Shown: positions 54,266 through 63,432, counted from the first letter of the stretch. The stretch: DNA of 64,000 nucleotides from Bradyrhizobium guangzhouense (GCF_004114955.1 NZ_CP030053.1:7046001-7110000); one strand, 5' to 3'. Numbers and translations: made by a program. The notes: generated from the sequence alone by a model not told the origin.

Positions 54266-55171
54266 TTATCGCGTCGGTCTTTGTTCGGAGTGTTGAAGCG
54301 CTTTCACCAGTGCGGACAGCGCGGCTGGTTGATGCTGGCGGCTGGGATAATACATGAAAAAGCCGGGAATTGGCGGCGTCCAATCCTCCAGCACCCGAAC
54401 AAGGCGCCGCTTTGCAATATACTCGGCGACCTGCTCTTCGTAGGCGAGGCCGACACCAACTCCAGCCAGCGCCGCCTGAATCACCAAGTGAGTATCGTCG
54501 ATGATGAGCGGGCCATTCACATTAATTGTGACCGACTTCCGACCTTGCTCAAACTCCCACCGATATGGACCGCCGGCCAGACGCAGAGTAATGCACCGAT
54601 GATCGTTGAGATCTTTTGGCTTCTCGGGGATGCGCCGTGAAGCGAAATACCGTGGCGACCCTATGACCGCCAAACGCAGTTCGGGGGTGACACGAACCGC
54701 GATCATGTCCTTTTGAATGTACTCGCCAAGCTGAATACCGGCATCGAACTCGCCTGCAACAAGGTCCACCGGGCCAGTGACGGTGACAACGTCCAGAACG
54801 ATGTCAGGATAGGCCTCGGCAAAAGCCCTGAGCCGCGGCAACAACACCATCACCGCAGCCGATCGCGACATGACAATTCGGAGACGGCCCTCGGGTCGGC
54901 GCCGAATGCTTCGGGCCTTGTCGAGGGCATGACGAATTTGCTCGAGCGCCGGAGACAGGTCTTCCAGAAGAGCCACCCCCGCGGCGGTTGGTGCCACGCT
55001 CTTGGTGGTTCGCGCGAGCAGCTTCAGCTCAAGCCGTTGCTCAAGCCGCCGGATTGTATGGCTCAAGGCAGACTGAGACACGCCGAGTTTTGTCGCAGCG
55101 CGTGTAAAGCTTCGTTCACGGGCCACAATTGCAAACGCGGCGAGCTCGTTCATTTCGTTCGTCATGATCAT
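54266..55171 (-). CDS. LysR-family transcriptional regulator
   Basis: A 301-residue regulator. The N-terminal helix-turn-helix is RSFTRAATKLGVSQSALSHTIRRLEQRL; the effector domain has the usual two-lobed pattern (LRIVMSRSAAVMVLLPRLRAF, then DAGIQLG). The subfamily has DLNDHRCITLRLAGG, also seen in regulators of small oxidoreductases and efflux genes. It diverges from an NTF2-like gene; LysR regulators commonly control the divergent gene. Several ATGs are close together (55171, 55165, 55153), and none has a clear ribosome-binding site. Confidence 0.9.
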   Translation of the reverse strand: MIMTNEMNELAAFAIVARERSFTRAATKLGVSQSALSHTIRRLEQRLELKLLARTTKSVAPTAAGVALLEDLSPALEQIRHALDKARSIRRRPEGRLRIVMSRSAAVMVLLPRLRAFAEAYPDIVLDVVTVTGPVDLVAGEFDAGIQLGEYIQKDMIAVRVTPELRLAVIGSPRYFASRRIPEKPKDLNDHRCITLRLAGGPYRWEFEQGRKSVTINVNGPLIIDDTHLVIQAALAGVGVGLAYEEQVAEYIAKRRLVRVLEDWTPPIPGFFMYYPSRQHQPAALSALVKALQHSEQRPTR

Positions 55172-55182
55172 GAATATCGCTC

Positions 55183-55216
55183 ATGAGACCATGCTATTCA
55201 AGGCGCCTAGTCTCAT
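55183..55216. promoter_or_regulatory. inverted repeat in the LysR/NTF2-like divergent region
   Basis: The 7-mer atgagac (55183-55189) and its complement gtctcat (55210-55216) flank 20 bases, with an inner palindrome ggcgcc at 55202-55207. The arm spacing and place, between the two divergent starts, fit a LysR-type operator. It is a candidate only. Confidence 0.5.
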
Positions 55217-55305
55217 AAGTGAACCTGCCGTAGGTTTTGCGCGATGCCGGGCCAGCTGGCTCGGCCACAATGAATGCGTCCAGCGCACCAACTTTGAGGA
55301 AGACC

Positions 55306-55674
55306 ATGGATACCGACGCCCCCGCCCTGCGCGCCCTTGCGCAGACCTATTTTGACGCTGCTTACGAAATGGATGCCGAGAAATTCGCATCCATATTTCA
55401 CCCCTCGAGTTCCGTGACAAAGGTCGCCGAGGACGGCAACGTGGGCGTGACGCCGATCGCGTCATGGCTCACAGTGGTCCGCAATACGAAGGCTCCGAAG
55501 CAATTCGCCTCCGAGCGAGAAGATCAGATCATGTCAATGGACGTTGAAAACGAGCTCGCGCTTTTGAAGGTGAAATTGCGCATTCCGCCGCGCTCCGTCA
55601 CGGACCTGCTGTCATGCCTGAAGGTGAACGGGACCTGGAAAATAGTGCAGAAAGTGATGACGTCGAAACGCTGA
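55306..55674 (+). CDS. NTF2-like (SnoaL-type) protein, paralogue
   Basis: A 122-residue protein with the same N-terminal signature as the gene at 23692: AQTYFDAAYEMDAEKFASIFHPSS and a terminal strand GTWKIVQKVM. The central sequence differs, so they are paralogues with possibly different ligands. Regulated presumably by the divergent LysR gene. The ATG at 55306 has TGAGGA 6 bases upstream. No enzyme activity can be assigned; the fold is used by many small isomerases and binding proteins. Confidence 0.8.
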   Translation: MDTDAPALRALAQTYFDAAYEMDAEKFASIFHPSSSVTKVAEDGNVGVTPIASWLTVVRNTKAPKQFASEREDQIMSMDVENELALLKVKLRIPPRSVTDLLSCLKVNGTWKIVQKVMTSKR

Positions 55675-55740
55675 CGGATTCGGGCACGGCGGTGTCCATA
55701 GGGCCGATGAAGTCGTAGGAAGGGTTCGCTCAACGCATTC

Positions 55741-56283
55741 TCAAACGGGCTCTCTGACCTGCACGCCCTCGTGCCTGAGCAACCATCTCTTCCGCTCGAG
55801 CCCCCCGCCATATTTCACCAGCGAGCCGTCCGCGCCGATCAGGCGATGGCACGGCAGCACTACGCTGATCGGGTTGGAGCCGTTGGCGTGACCAACGGCT
55901 CGGATCGCTTTGGGCATCTCGATCCTGGCGGCCATCGCGCCATAGCTCATCGTCGTGCCGGGCCGGATCTGCGCCAGCGCGGTCCAGACCTTTTGCTGGA
56001 ACGGTGTACCGGCGACGCGCCAAGCGACACGCGAGAGCTGATCGAGATCGCCCTCGAAATAGGCCGACAGCGCAGACTTCATCGCCGTCGGCGCTGGCTG
56101 ATCGCCGAGCTCCACCGCGCCGTAATGCAAGCGTAGCAGCTCGCGCATCCGATGCTCGTAATCGTCCCAATCGAGCGCGCGCAACGCGCCATCGGCATCG
56201 GTGACAAGGAGCGCGATCCCGATCGGTGTCGCCAGCCGATCGAGGCCGAAGCTTTCGGGGGGTTTTATCGATCGAGCGGGCAT
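55741..56283 (-). CDS. ogt: methylated-DNA-[protein]-cysteine S-methyltransferase
   Basis: A 180-residue suicidal DNA-repair protein that transfers a methyl group from O6-methylguanine to its own cysteine. The active-site motif is VVLPCHRLIG. The helix-turn-helix region and DNA-binding helix contain GTPFQQKVWTALAQIRPGTTMSYG and MPKAIRAVGHANGSNPIS, which precede it. The ATG at 56283 follows GAAGGTG. It diverges from the DUF1304 gene. No Ada-type N-terminal domain is present, so it is the Ogt type. Confidence 0.92.
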   Translation of the reverse strand: MPARSIKPPESFGLDRLATPIGIALLVTDADGALRALDWDDYEHRMRELLRLHYGAVELGDQPAPTAMKSALSAYFEGDLDQLSRVAWRVAGTPFQQKVWTALAQIRPGTTMSYGAMAARIEMPKAIRAVGHANGSNPISVVLPCHRLIGADGSLVKYGGGLERKRWLLRHEGVQVREPV

Positions 56284-56374
56284 TGCGGCACCTTCACATC
56301 GAAACACGCTTCGCACTTGCCATGCGGGCCGTGCTAACGTCCACCCGAAAGCTGACGCTTTTGGGGGGCTCAAC

Positions 56375-56737
56375 TTGATTCTGATCGCCAATGTCCTGGT
56401 GGCGCTGGTCGCCGCACTGCACGCCTATTTCCTGGTCCTGGAAATGTTTCTCTGGGACAGGCCGCTCGGCTTGAAGACCTTTCGCAATACGCCTGAGAAG
56501 GCCGAGATCACCAAAGTGCTGGCGGCCAATCAGGGACTCTATAACGGTTTCCTCGTCGCCGGCCTGATCTGGGGGCTGCTGCATGGCAATCCAGCCTTCG
56601 CGTTACAGATCAAGGTGTTCTTTCTGCTCTGCGTGATCGTGGCCGGCGCCTATGGCGCGGCCACCGTCAGCACGCGCATCCTGATCGTGCAGGCGCTGCC
56701 GGCCGCGATCGCGCTGGTTGCTTTGTTCCTGACATAA
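56375..56737 (+). CDS. DUF1304 family small membrane protein
   Basis: A 120-residue protein with four hydrophobic segments: ILIANVLVALVAALHAYFLVLEM, GLYNGFLVAGLIWGLL, IKVFFLLCVIVAGAYGAATV and IVQALPAAIALVALF. The motifs HAYFLVLEM, NQGLYNGFLVAGL and GAYGAATVS characterise DUF1304. Function is unknown. The start is a TTG at 56375, preceded by a GGGGGG ribosome-binding stretch. It diverges from ogt by 91 bases. Confidence 0.85.
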   Translation: MILIANVLVALVAALHAYFLVLEMFLWDRPLGLKTFRNTPEKAEITKVLAANQGLYNGFLVAGLIWGLLHGNPAFALQIKVFFLLCVIVAGAYGAATVSTRILIVQALPAAIALVALFLT

Positions 56738-56876
56738 AACCCTTTGCGACAGCGCTGCGCAGCGATCCTTGCGCGGCGCCTGCCCTTCCTCCACACTCTC
56801 CGGCAGCGATGGCGACCGTTGCAAGCAACGGGAAAAGACCGTCGGCCGGAAAATTCCGTCAGGAGGAACAACCAAC

Positions 56877-58118
56877 ATGAGCACTCGCAGAGCCTTCATA
56901 GCTGCCGCGGCGGCGCTCGCCTTCGCGTTCTCCGCCAACCAAGTCTTCCTCAGTCCAGCTTTGGCCCAGAAGAAATACGATACCGGCGCGAGCGACAGCG
57001 AGATCAAGATCGGCCAGACCGTGCCTTTCTCCGGCCCCTACTCGGTCTACGCCAATATCGGCAAGACCCAGGCGGCCTATTTCAAGATGATCAACGACCA
57101 GGGCGGCATCAACGGCCGCAAGATCAATCTGATCCAGTATGACGATGCCTATTCGCCGCCGAAGACCGTCGAGCAGGTGCGCAAGCTCGTCGAAGGCGAC
57201 GAAGTGCTGTTCACCTTCCAGATCATCGGCACGGCCGCCAACGCTGCCGTACAAAAATATCTCAACGGAAAGAAGATCCCGCAGCTCCTCGCCTCGACCG
57301 GCGCTGCGCGCTTCAACGATCCGCAGAACTATCCCTGGACCATCGCCTATAATCCCAACTACATCTCCGAAGGGCGGATCTACGCGAAGTACATTCTCAA
57401 GGAACATCCGAACGCCAAGATCGGCGTGCTCTACCAGAACGACGACATGGGCCGCGACTACCTCGCCGGCCTCAAGAGCGGGCTCGGCGACAAGGCCGCC
57501 AGCATGATCGTCGGCGAGGTCTCCTACGAGGTCACCGACCCGACGGTGGACTCGCAGGTGGTGAAGCTGAAGTCGATGGGCGCCGATCTGTTCTACGACG
57601 CCTCGACGCCGAAGTTCGCGGCGCAGGCGATCAAGAAGCTTGCCGACCTCGGCTGGACGCCCGTGCACATCCTCGACATCAATGCGAGCCCGATCTCGGC
57701 AACATTGAAGCCGGCCGGCCTCGATATCTCCAAGGGCATCATCTCGACGCAGTACGGCAAGGAGCCCGGCGATCCCCAGTGGAAGGACGACCCCGGCGTG
57801 AAGGCCTTCTTCGCCTTCATGGACAAATACTTCCCGGAGGGCGACAAGCTCAATACGGTCAATACCTACGGGTATTCGGTGGCGGAGCTGCTGGTGCAGG
57901 TCTTGAAGCAATGCGGCGACGATCTGACGCGTGAAAACGTGATGAAGCAGGCCGCCAACATCAAGGACTTCACCCCGAGCTTCGCGCTGCCCGGCATCAA
58001 GATCAACACCGGGCCGAACGACTACCGTGTCAACAAGCAGATGCAGATGATGAAGTTCAACGGCGAACGCTGGGAGCTGTTCGGACCGATCATCGAGGAC
58101 TCGGGTCCGGCAGGTTAG
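56877..58118 (+). CDS. branched-chain amino-acid-type ABC substrate-binding protein (LivJ-like), copy 1
   Basis: A 413-residue periplasmic binding protein of the LivJ/Leu-Ile-Val-type fold. Signal peptide: residues 1-30, ending with PALA. The mature protein starts QKKYDTGASDSEIKIGQTVPFSGPYS. The C-terminus NKQMQMMKFNGERWELFGPI is shared with the next gene. Ligands in this group range from amino acids to urea and aromatic acids. No permease or ATPase gene lies nearby. The ATG at 56877 has an ideal AGGAGGAA ribosome-binding site. It is followed, after a small inverted repeat, by a close paralogue. Confidence 0.9.
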   Translation: MSTRRAFIAAAAALAFAFSANQVFLSPALAQKKYDTGASDSEIKIGQTVPFSGPYSVYANIGKTQAAYFKMINDQGGINGRKINLIQYDDAYSPPKTVEQVRKLVEGDEVLFTFQIIGTAANAAVQKYLNGKKIPQLLASTGAARFNDPQNYPWTIAYNPNYISEGRIYAKYILKEHPNAKIGVLYQNDDMGRDYLAGLKSGLGDKAASMIVGEVSYEVTDPTVDSQVVKLKSMGADLFYDASTPKFAAQAIKKLADLGWTPVHILDINASPISATLKPAGLDISKGIISTQYGKEPGDPQWKDDPGVKAFFAFMDKYFPEGDKLNTVNTYGYSVAELLVQVLKQCGDDLTRENVMKQAANIKDFTPSFALPGIKINTGPNDYRVNKQMQMMKFNGERWELFGPIIEDSGPAG

Positions 58119-58134
58119 TTAAGGGGCAGGATTC

Positions 58135-58172
58135 GTAGGGTGGTTAACACCCCGCAGGGCTAACCACCCTAC
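58135..58172. repeat. short inverted repeat (GTAGGGTGGTTA / TAACCACCCTAC)
   Basis: Perfect 12-base arms surround a 14-base loop. It is the smallest member of the GTAGGG family. Lying between the two binding-protein genes, it could weaken transcription from the first into the second or protect the upstream mRNA. Confidence 0.7.
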
Positions 58173-58302
58173 GAACTGCCAGCGTGTTGTGACCTTGCGT
58201 TGCAACAACGGTTCCTTCACACTCATGTCCAGCGATGGCGTCGGGTGTGCGGGCAGTGCATCCGTAGACCATCTGCACATAAACAAACCGAGGAAATTGC
58301 GA

Positions 58303-59529
58303 ATGAGGAACGGACTTTTGCATCTGGTCACCGGCACGGCGCTGGCCTTGGCGCTGACGGTCTCGGCGGCCAATGCCCAGAAGAAATATGATCCCGGCGC
58401 GTCGGACACCGAAATCAAGATCGGTCAGACCAACCCGTTCAGCGGCCCGGCCTCCGCCTATGCCACCATCGGCAAGACACAGGCGGCCTACATGAAGATG
58501 ATCAACGATCAGGGCGGCGTGAACGGTCGCAAGATCAACCTGATCCAGTACGATGACGCCTATTCGCCGCCGAAGGCGGTCGAGCAGGTGCGCAAGCTCG
58601 TCGAGAGCGACGAGGTGCTACTCACGTTCCAGCTTCTCGGCACCCCCTCGAACGCGGCGGTGCAGAAATATCTCAACGCCAAGAAGGTGCCGCAGCTTTT
58701 CGCGGCCACCGGCGCATCCAAGTTCACGGACCCCAAGAACTTCCCGTGGACGATGGGATTCAATCCAAACTACTTCGTCGAGGGCCGCATCTACGGTCAA
58801 TACATCATCAAGAATCATCCGAACGCCAAGATCGGCATCCTCTATCAGAACGACGATCTCGGTAAGGACTATCTGAACGGCATCAAGGCCGGTCTCGGCG
58901 ACAAGGCGTCGAGCATGATCGTGGCAGAGACTTCCTATGAAGTCTCCGACCCGACCGTCGATTCGCAGATCCTCAAGATCAAGGACGCCGGTGCCGACCT
59001 GTTCTTCAGCGCCACGACGCCGAAGCAAGCCGCGCAGGCGATCAAGAAGATCGCCGAGCTCGGCTGGCACCCGGTGCAGATCCTCGACATCAACGCCACC
59101 TCGGTCGGTGCGGTGATGAAGCCCGCTGGGCTCGAGGCGTCCAAGGGGGTGATCAGCGTCAACTACGGCAAGGATCCGCTGGACCCGACCTGGAAAGACG
59201 ATCCCGGCATGAAGAAGTATTTCGAGTTCATGGCGAAGTACTATCCCGAAGGCGACAAGGACTCGAGCTTCAACAGCTACGGATACTCGACCTCGCAATT
59301 GATGATCTACGTGCTTCAGAAGTGCGGCGACAACCTGACCCGCGAAAACGTCATGAAGGTCGCCACCAGCCTGAAGGACGTGGAGCTCGACCTCTCGCTG
59401 CCCGGCATCAAGGCTAACACCTCGCCGACCGACTATCGCGTCAACAAGCAGCTTCAGATGATGAAGTTCAACGGTGAGCGCTGGGAGCTGTTCGGCCCGA
59501 TCCTGGAGGATTCGGGTCCGGCTGGTTAG
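58303..59529 (+). CDS. branched-chain amino-acid-type ABC substrate-binding protein, copy 2
   Basis: A 408-residue paralogue of the preceding gene with long identical runs (for example QVRKLVE, NAKIGILYQNDD, KFNGERWELFGPILEDSGPAG). Signal peptide at residues 1-26 (ANA before QKKYDPGAS). The most obvious differences are in the ligand-facing loops, such as the SATTPKQAAQAIKKIAELGW region against DASTPKFAAQAIKKLADLGW in the first copy, which may shift specificity. The ATG at 58303 follows CGAGGAAATTGC. It is the last gene before a strong terminator. Confidence 0.9.
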   Translation: MRNGLLHLVTGTALALALTVSAANAQKKYDPGASDTEIKIGQTNPFSGPASAYATIGKTQAAYMKMINDQGGVNGRKINLIQYDDAYSPPKAVEQVRKLVESDEVLLTFQLLGTPSNAAVQKYLNAKKVPQLFAATGASKFTDPKNFPWTMGFNPNYFVEGRIYGQYIIKNHPNAKIGILYQNDDLGKDYLNGIKAGLGDKASSMIVAETSYEVSDPTVDSQILKIKDAGADLFFSATTPKQAAQAIKKIAELGWHPVQILDINATSVGAVMKPAGLEASKGVISVNYGKDPLDPTWKDDPGMKKYFEFMAKYYPEGDKDSSFNSYGYSTSQLMIYVLQKCGDNLTRENVMKVATSLKDVELDLSLPGIKANTSPTDYRVNKQLQMMKFNGERWELFGPILEDSGPAG

Positions 59530-59548
59530 TCGAAGAGTTCTGAAATGC

Positions 59549-59580
59549 AATCGGCGGCCTGCGGCCGCCGATTTTTTTTT
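59549..59580 (+). terminator. strong Rho-independent terminator of the tandem binding-protein genes
   Basis: An 11-base perfect stem, aatcggcggcc (59549-59559) and ggccgccgatt (59563-59573), with a tgc loop, is followed by a run of seven more T, nine counting the two at the end of the stem. It lies 20 bases after the stop of the second binding-protein gene. Confidence 0.9.
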
Positions 59581-59588
59581 GGGGGCGG

Positions 59589-60014
59589 TTACGCCGGTAT
59601 CTCGCCAAAATTCTTCCCGACCGGCAGCACCGCGTGGCGGATCAGGCGCGAATCCTCCACCGCCGCCTGCCGATGCTTCACCGCCTCGCGATAGACGGGG
59701 TCCCGGATCATCTCGACGAACGCTCCGACGCTGGGGTATTCGGCGATGAAACAATGGTCCCAGCGCTCCTCTTGCGGGCCGATCAGCATCAGCTCGAACC
59801 GGCCTTGCCAGACGATGCGGCCGCCGAGGCGCTCGAACACCGGGCCGCTCTCGCGACCATAGGCCGCATAGGCCTCCGCGCCGCTCGCCTTGCGGCCGTC
59901 CGGATAGGCGGCGTCCTTGCGCAGCCGGACCAGGTTGAGCATGTGGATCGGGCCGGGACGGTCGTTCTCCCGGAATTGCGCGAAGATCTCCTTGGTCGGA
60001 TCGATATGGCCCAT
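59589..60014 (-). CDS. DUF1330 domain-containing protein
   Basis: A 141-residue protein with a ferredoxin-like DUF1330/NIPSNAP-type fold. PIHMLNLVRLRKDA, then GGRIVWQGRFELMLIGP, ERWDHCFIAEYPSVGAFVEMIRDPVYREAVKHR and AAVEDSRLI are typical. Function is unknown; some members bind small molecules. It converges on the terminator of the binding-protein genes. The ATG at 60014 follows GAAAGAGGGAACACCG. It is separated from PBP1A by 167 bases, which contain that gene's promoter. Confidence 0.85.
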   Translation of the reverse strand: MGHIDPTKEIFAQFRENDRPGPIHMLNLVRLRKDAAYPDGRKASGAEAYAAYGRESGPVFERLGGRIVWQGRFELMLIGPQEERWDHCFIAEYPSVGAFVEMIRDPVYREAVKHRQAAVEDSRLIRHAVLPVGKNFGEIPA

Positions 60015-60181
60015 CGGTGTTCCCTCTTTCTTATGCCTTCGATCCTAACGCCCGCGCCTCGGAAGCGGAACTGCGGCGGGCGAATGCCGCACCTCCTAAT
60101 CGCGCGTTAACCTCCGGGTAACCGGGCCTTAAACAGCGAACGCTAGCGTGCGGCGGGGCGGGGTGACCGGGCGTTTTGCGT

Positions 60182-62392
60182 ATGGGGTCGGCAAAGAAAA
60201 AGGGTGGGCGGAAGGAGCCGCTGTTCGGCTTGCCCGCGGCGCTCGCCGATCTGCGCCTGACGGCGGCCGATCGCGTTCCCGGCGGCGATGACAGGCCGAA
60301 GAAATCAGCCGGCAAGCGCAAGGCGGACCCGTCTGACGACGAGCCGCCGCGCGAGCGCAAGGCGACCGCCAAGAACAGCGGTGCGAAGCGCCGATCGCGA
60401 TCGTCCATCCGTGTCGGCCTCGGCCGCCTCGTCTATTGGGGCGCCGTGCTGAGCCTGTGGGGCGTGATCGCCGTGATCGGCGTCGTGATCTGGGTCGGCG
60501 CCCATCTGCCGCCGATTCAGTCGCTCGAGATTCCGAAGCGCCCGCCAACGATCCAGATCGTCGGCATCGACGGCACCCTGCTGGCACAGCGCGGCGAGAT
60601 GGCCGGCGCGAACGTGTCGCTGAAGGATCTGCCACCCTATCTGCCCAAGGCTTTCATCGCGATCGAGGACCGCCGCTTCTATTCGCACTTCGGCATCGAT
60701 CCCGTCGGCATCCTGCGCGCCCTCGTCACCAATCTGCTCCATCGCGGCGTCTCGCAGGGCGGCTCGACGCTGACGCAGCAGCTCGCCAAAAACCTGTTCC
60801 TGACCCAGGAACGCACCCTGGCGCGCAAGCTGCAGGAGGCGGAGCTTGCGATCTGGCTCGAGCGCAAGCACACCAAGAACGAGATCCTGGAGCTCTATCT
60901 CAACCGCGTCTATTTCGGCTCGGGCGCCTATGGCGTGGAAGCCGCCGCGCAGAAATATTTCGGCAAGCCGGCCAAGAACGTCACGCTTCCCGAAGCCGCG
61001 ATGCTGGCGGGCCTGGTCAAATCGCCCTCGCGCCTCGCGCCGAACCGCAATCCGGAAGGCGCCGAAGCGCGCGCGCAAGTCGTGCTCGCAGCGATGGCGG
61101 ACGCCAAGTTCATCACCGAGGCGCAGGCCCAGGCGTCGATCGGACACCCCTCCTACAATGTGAAGCCGGTCGGTGCCGGCACGATCAACTATGTCGCCGA
61201 CTGGATCGGCGAGGTGCTGGACGACCTCGTCGGCCAGATCGACGACAGCATCAGGGTCGAGACCACGATCGATCCGAAGCTGCAGGCCGTGGCGGAGGCC
61301 GCCGTCATCGACGAGCTCGCCGCCAAGAGCGTGAAGTTCAATGTCAGCCAGGGCGCGCTGGTGGCGATGACGCCCGATGGCGCGGTGCGCGCCATGGTCG
61401 GCGGGCGGAACTATTCCGAGAGCCAGTACAACCGTGCGGTCACGGCAAAACGCCAGCCGGGTTCATCCTTCAAGCCGTTCGTCTATCTGACGGCGATGGA
61501 GCAGGGGCTGACGCCCGACACCATCCGCCAGGACGCGCCGATCGAGGTCAAGGGCTGGAAGCCCGAGAACTACACCCACGAATATTTCGGTCCGGTGACG
61601 CTGACGCAGGCGCTGGCGATGTCGCTCAACACCGTCGCCATCCGCGTCGGCCTCGAGGTCGGACCGAAGAACGTGGTGCGCACCGCGCATCGGCTCGGCA
61701 TCTCCTCGAAACTCGAGCCCAACGCCTCGATCGCGCTCGGCACCTCGGAAGTCTCTGTCGTCGAGCTGGTCGGCGCTTACGCGCCCTTCGCCAATGGCGG
61801 CTTCGCGGCCACGCCGCATGTGGTGACGCGGATCAAGACGCTCGACGGCAAGCTGCTCTACATGCGCCAGCCCGACGAGCATAATCAGGTGATCGAGCCC
61901 CGTTACGTGGGCATGATGAACAGCATGATGCGGGAGACGCTGATCTCGGGCACGGCGAAGAAGGCCGAGATCCCGGGCTGGCAGGCGGCCGGCAAGACCG
62001 GCACCAGCCAGGATTATCGCGACGCCTGGTTCATCGGCTACACGTCGAACCTCGTCACCGGGGTCTGGCTCGGCAATGACGACAACTCGCCGACCAGGAA
62101 AGCAACCGGCGGCGGCCTGCCGGTGGAAGTCTGGACCCGGTTCATGCGCGCCGCGCACGAGGGCGTGCAGGTCGCAGCCCTGCCGAACCTGCAAAGCAAT
62201 TGGGGGCCGTCGAACCTCGTGCAGATCTCGTCGCAGGTGTCGCCGCCGACTCAGGCAGCGCCCGGCTCTCCGCCGCCGGTCAGCAATGGCGGCTATCGTG
62301 CTCCGCCACCGACGCGTGCCAATGTGCGACCGGAGCCGGCCGCAGGGCTTGATGGCTGGCTGATGGACCGGCTGTTTGGCGGGAACCGGTAG
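60182..62392 (+). CDS. penicillin-binding protein 1A, bifunctional (transglycosylase/transpeptidase)
   Basis: A 736-residue inner-membrane enzyme that polymerises and crosslinks peptidoglycan. A basic lysine/arginine-rich cytoplasmic tail of about 75 residues precedes one membrane anchor (YWGAVLSLWGVIAVIGVVIWVG). The GT51 domain includes AIEDRRFYSHFGID and GGSTLTQQLAKNLFL. The transpeptidase has nucleophile S428 (S-S-F-K), the S-L-N motif in AMSLNTVAI, and K-T-G-T-S near 603. A proline/serine-rich C-terminus follows. The ATG at 60182 is preferred; a TTG at 60176 is possible. Confidence 0.95.
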   Translation: MGSAKKKGGRKEPLFGLPAALADLRLTAADRVPGGDDRPKKSAGKRKADPSDDEPPRERKATAKNSGAKRRSRSSIRVGLGRLVYWGAVLSLWGVIAVIGVVIWVGAHLPPIQSLEIPKRPPTIQIVGIDGTLLAQRGEMAGANVSLKDLPPYLPKAFIAIEDRRFYSHFGIDPVGILRALVTNLLHRGVSQGGSTLTQQLAKNLFLTQERTLARKLQEAELAIWLERKHTKNEILELYLNRVYFGSGAYGVEAAAQKYFGKPAKNVTLPEAAMLAGLVKSPSRLAPNRNPEGAEARAQVVLAAMADAKFITEAQAQASIGHPSYNVKPVGAGTINYVADWIGEVLDDLVGQIDDSIRVETTIDPKLQAVAEAAVIDELAAKSVKFNVSQGALVAMTPDGAVRAMVGGRNYSESQYNRAVTAKRQPGSSFKPFVYLTAMEQGLTPDTIRQDAPIEVKGWKPENYTHEYFGPVTLTQALAMSLNTVAIRVGLEVGPKNVVRTAHRLGISSKLEPNASIALGTSEVSVVELVGAYAPFANGGFAATPHVVTRIKTLDGKLLYMRQPDEHNQVIEPRYVGMMNSMMRETLISGTAKKAEIPGWQAAGKTGTSQDYRDAWFIGYTSNLVTGVWLGNDDNSPTRKATGGGLPVEVWTRFMRAAHEGVQVAALPNLQSNWGPSNLVQISSQVSPPTQAAPGSPPPVSNGGYRAPPPTRANVRPEPAAGLDGWLMDRLFGGNR

Positions 62393-62408
62393 CGACCAAG
62401 CAAGATCG

Positions 62409-62432
62409 CGAAAACAACCCCATGCACAGTAG
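62409..62432 (+). repeat. 24-base dispersed repeat, copy 2
   Basis: An exact copy of the sequence at 12913-12936, again a few bases after a rightward gene (PBP1A). Confidence 0.7.
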
Positions 62433-62529
62433 CCGGCGTGTTGCGGGGTGATGCGCAGTGAGATGTGCGAGGTCGTTGATTTGGCTCTTAGATCGGCGAA
62501 TGTCGCGCTATGCGCACCTCAAGCTCCGC

Positions 62530-62655
62530 CGTCATTCCCCGCGAAGGCGGGGAATCCAGTACGCCGCGGCTTCTCGGTTCAACAATCACCGTCTCTCGAA
62601 TACTGGATCGCCCGCCCCAGTGCGCAACTGCGCACAAGGCGGGCGATGACAGCGA
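62530..62655. repeat. dispersed intergenic repeat (ggaatccagtacgccgcggc ... gaatactggatcgcccgc)
   Basis: It contains cgtcattccccgcgaaggcgggg at the left, then atccagtacgccgcggcttctcgg and gaatactggatcgcccgcc. It is the same element as 34840-34999 with different outer arms. It fills most of the 284-base gap between PBP1A and the metallopeptidase gene; there is no ORF I would support. Confidence 0.7.
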
Positions 62656-62676
62656 GTGCAGGGCTGCCAGCGCGGC

Positions 62677-63432
62677 CTAATCCTCGACCCCATACCGGTG
62701 CAGATCGTTGCCGCAGGTGTCGAGCCACTTCTTGGCGCGCTCCATCGAGGGACAGATCTTGCCGCAGACGCGCCAGAAGCGGGCGGAGTGATTCATCTCG
62801 ACGAGATGGGCGACCTCATGCGCGGCGAGATAGTCGAGCACATAGGGCGGCGCGAGGATCAGGCGCCAGGAGAACGACAGTGAGCCCGCCGAGGTGCAGG
62901 AGCCCCAGCGGCTGGACTGATCGCGGATCGAGAGCCGCTTCACCTTGACGCCGAGCTCGGCGGCGTGGGTCTCCGCAGAGCGCTGCAGATCCTTGCGTGC
63001 CTCGCGCTTGAGGAAGTCGTTGACGCGGCGATCGACATGCTCGAGGCCGCCGGCGACACAGAGAATGCGTTCACCGCTGTCGCGAATTTCCGCCCACACC
63101 GTGCCGCGGCTGCCTGCGCGATGCACGATGCGATGGGGAACGCCACGGAGCGGTATCACTGTGCCAGGCTGGAACGGTGCAGCCTTGGGCAGACGACCCA
63201 GACGTGCCGCGATCCACGCGCCATGACGCTGCGCGAAGTCCTTGGCTTCGGCGAGCGTGCCGCGCGGCGGCATCGTGAGGATGGCTTCGCGATCACTCGG
63301 ATGGATCCTGAGCGTGTAACGACGCGCCCGCCGGTGCCTTCGCAACCGAATCGCAAAGAATTGCGATCCATGGGTGATCAGAAGGGTCTTCGGTTCGTGG
63401 GGCCGCCGATAGAGGAGTGCGCGTGTGGCCAT
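62677..63432 (-). CDS. YgjP/DUF45-family zinc metallopeptidase
   Basis: A 251-residue protein of the M48-like YgjP family. The zinc motif is H205-E-V-A-H209, with a third ligand H215 in VEMNHSARFW. The signature DQSSRWGSCTSAGSLSFSWRLILAPP, just upstream, is diagnostic. The N-terminus is rich in arginine (IRLRRHRRARRYTLRI). Biological substrates are unknown. The ATG at 63432 was chosen. It is followed by the PBP1A region and preceded by the candidate small RNA. Confidence 0.9.
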   Translation of the reverse strand: MATRALLYRRPHEPKTLLITHGSQFFAIRLRRHRRARRYTLRIHPSDREAILTMPPRGTLAEAKDFAQRHGAWIAARLGRLPKAAPFQPGTVIPLRGVPHRIVHRAGSRGTVWAEIRDSGERILCVAGGLEHVDRRVNDFLKREARKDLQRSAETHAAELGVKVKRLSIRDQSSRWGSCTSAGSLSFSWRLILAPPYVLDYLAAHEVAHLVEMNHSARFWRVCGKICPSMERAKKWLDTCGNDLHRYGVED

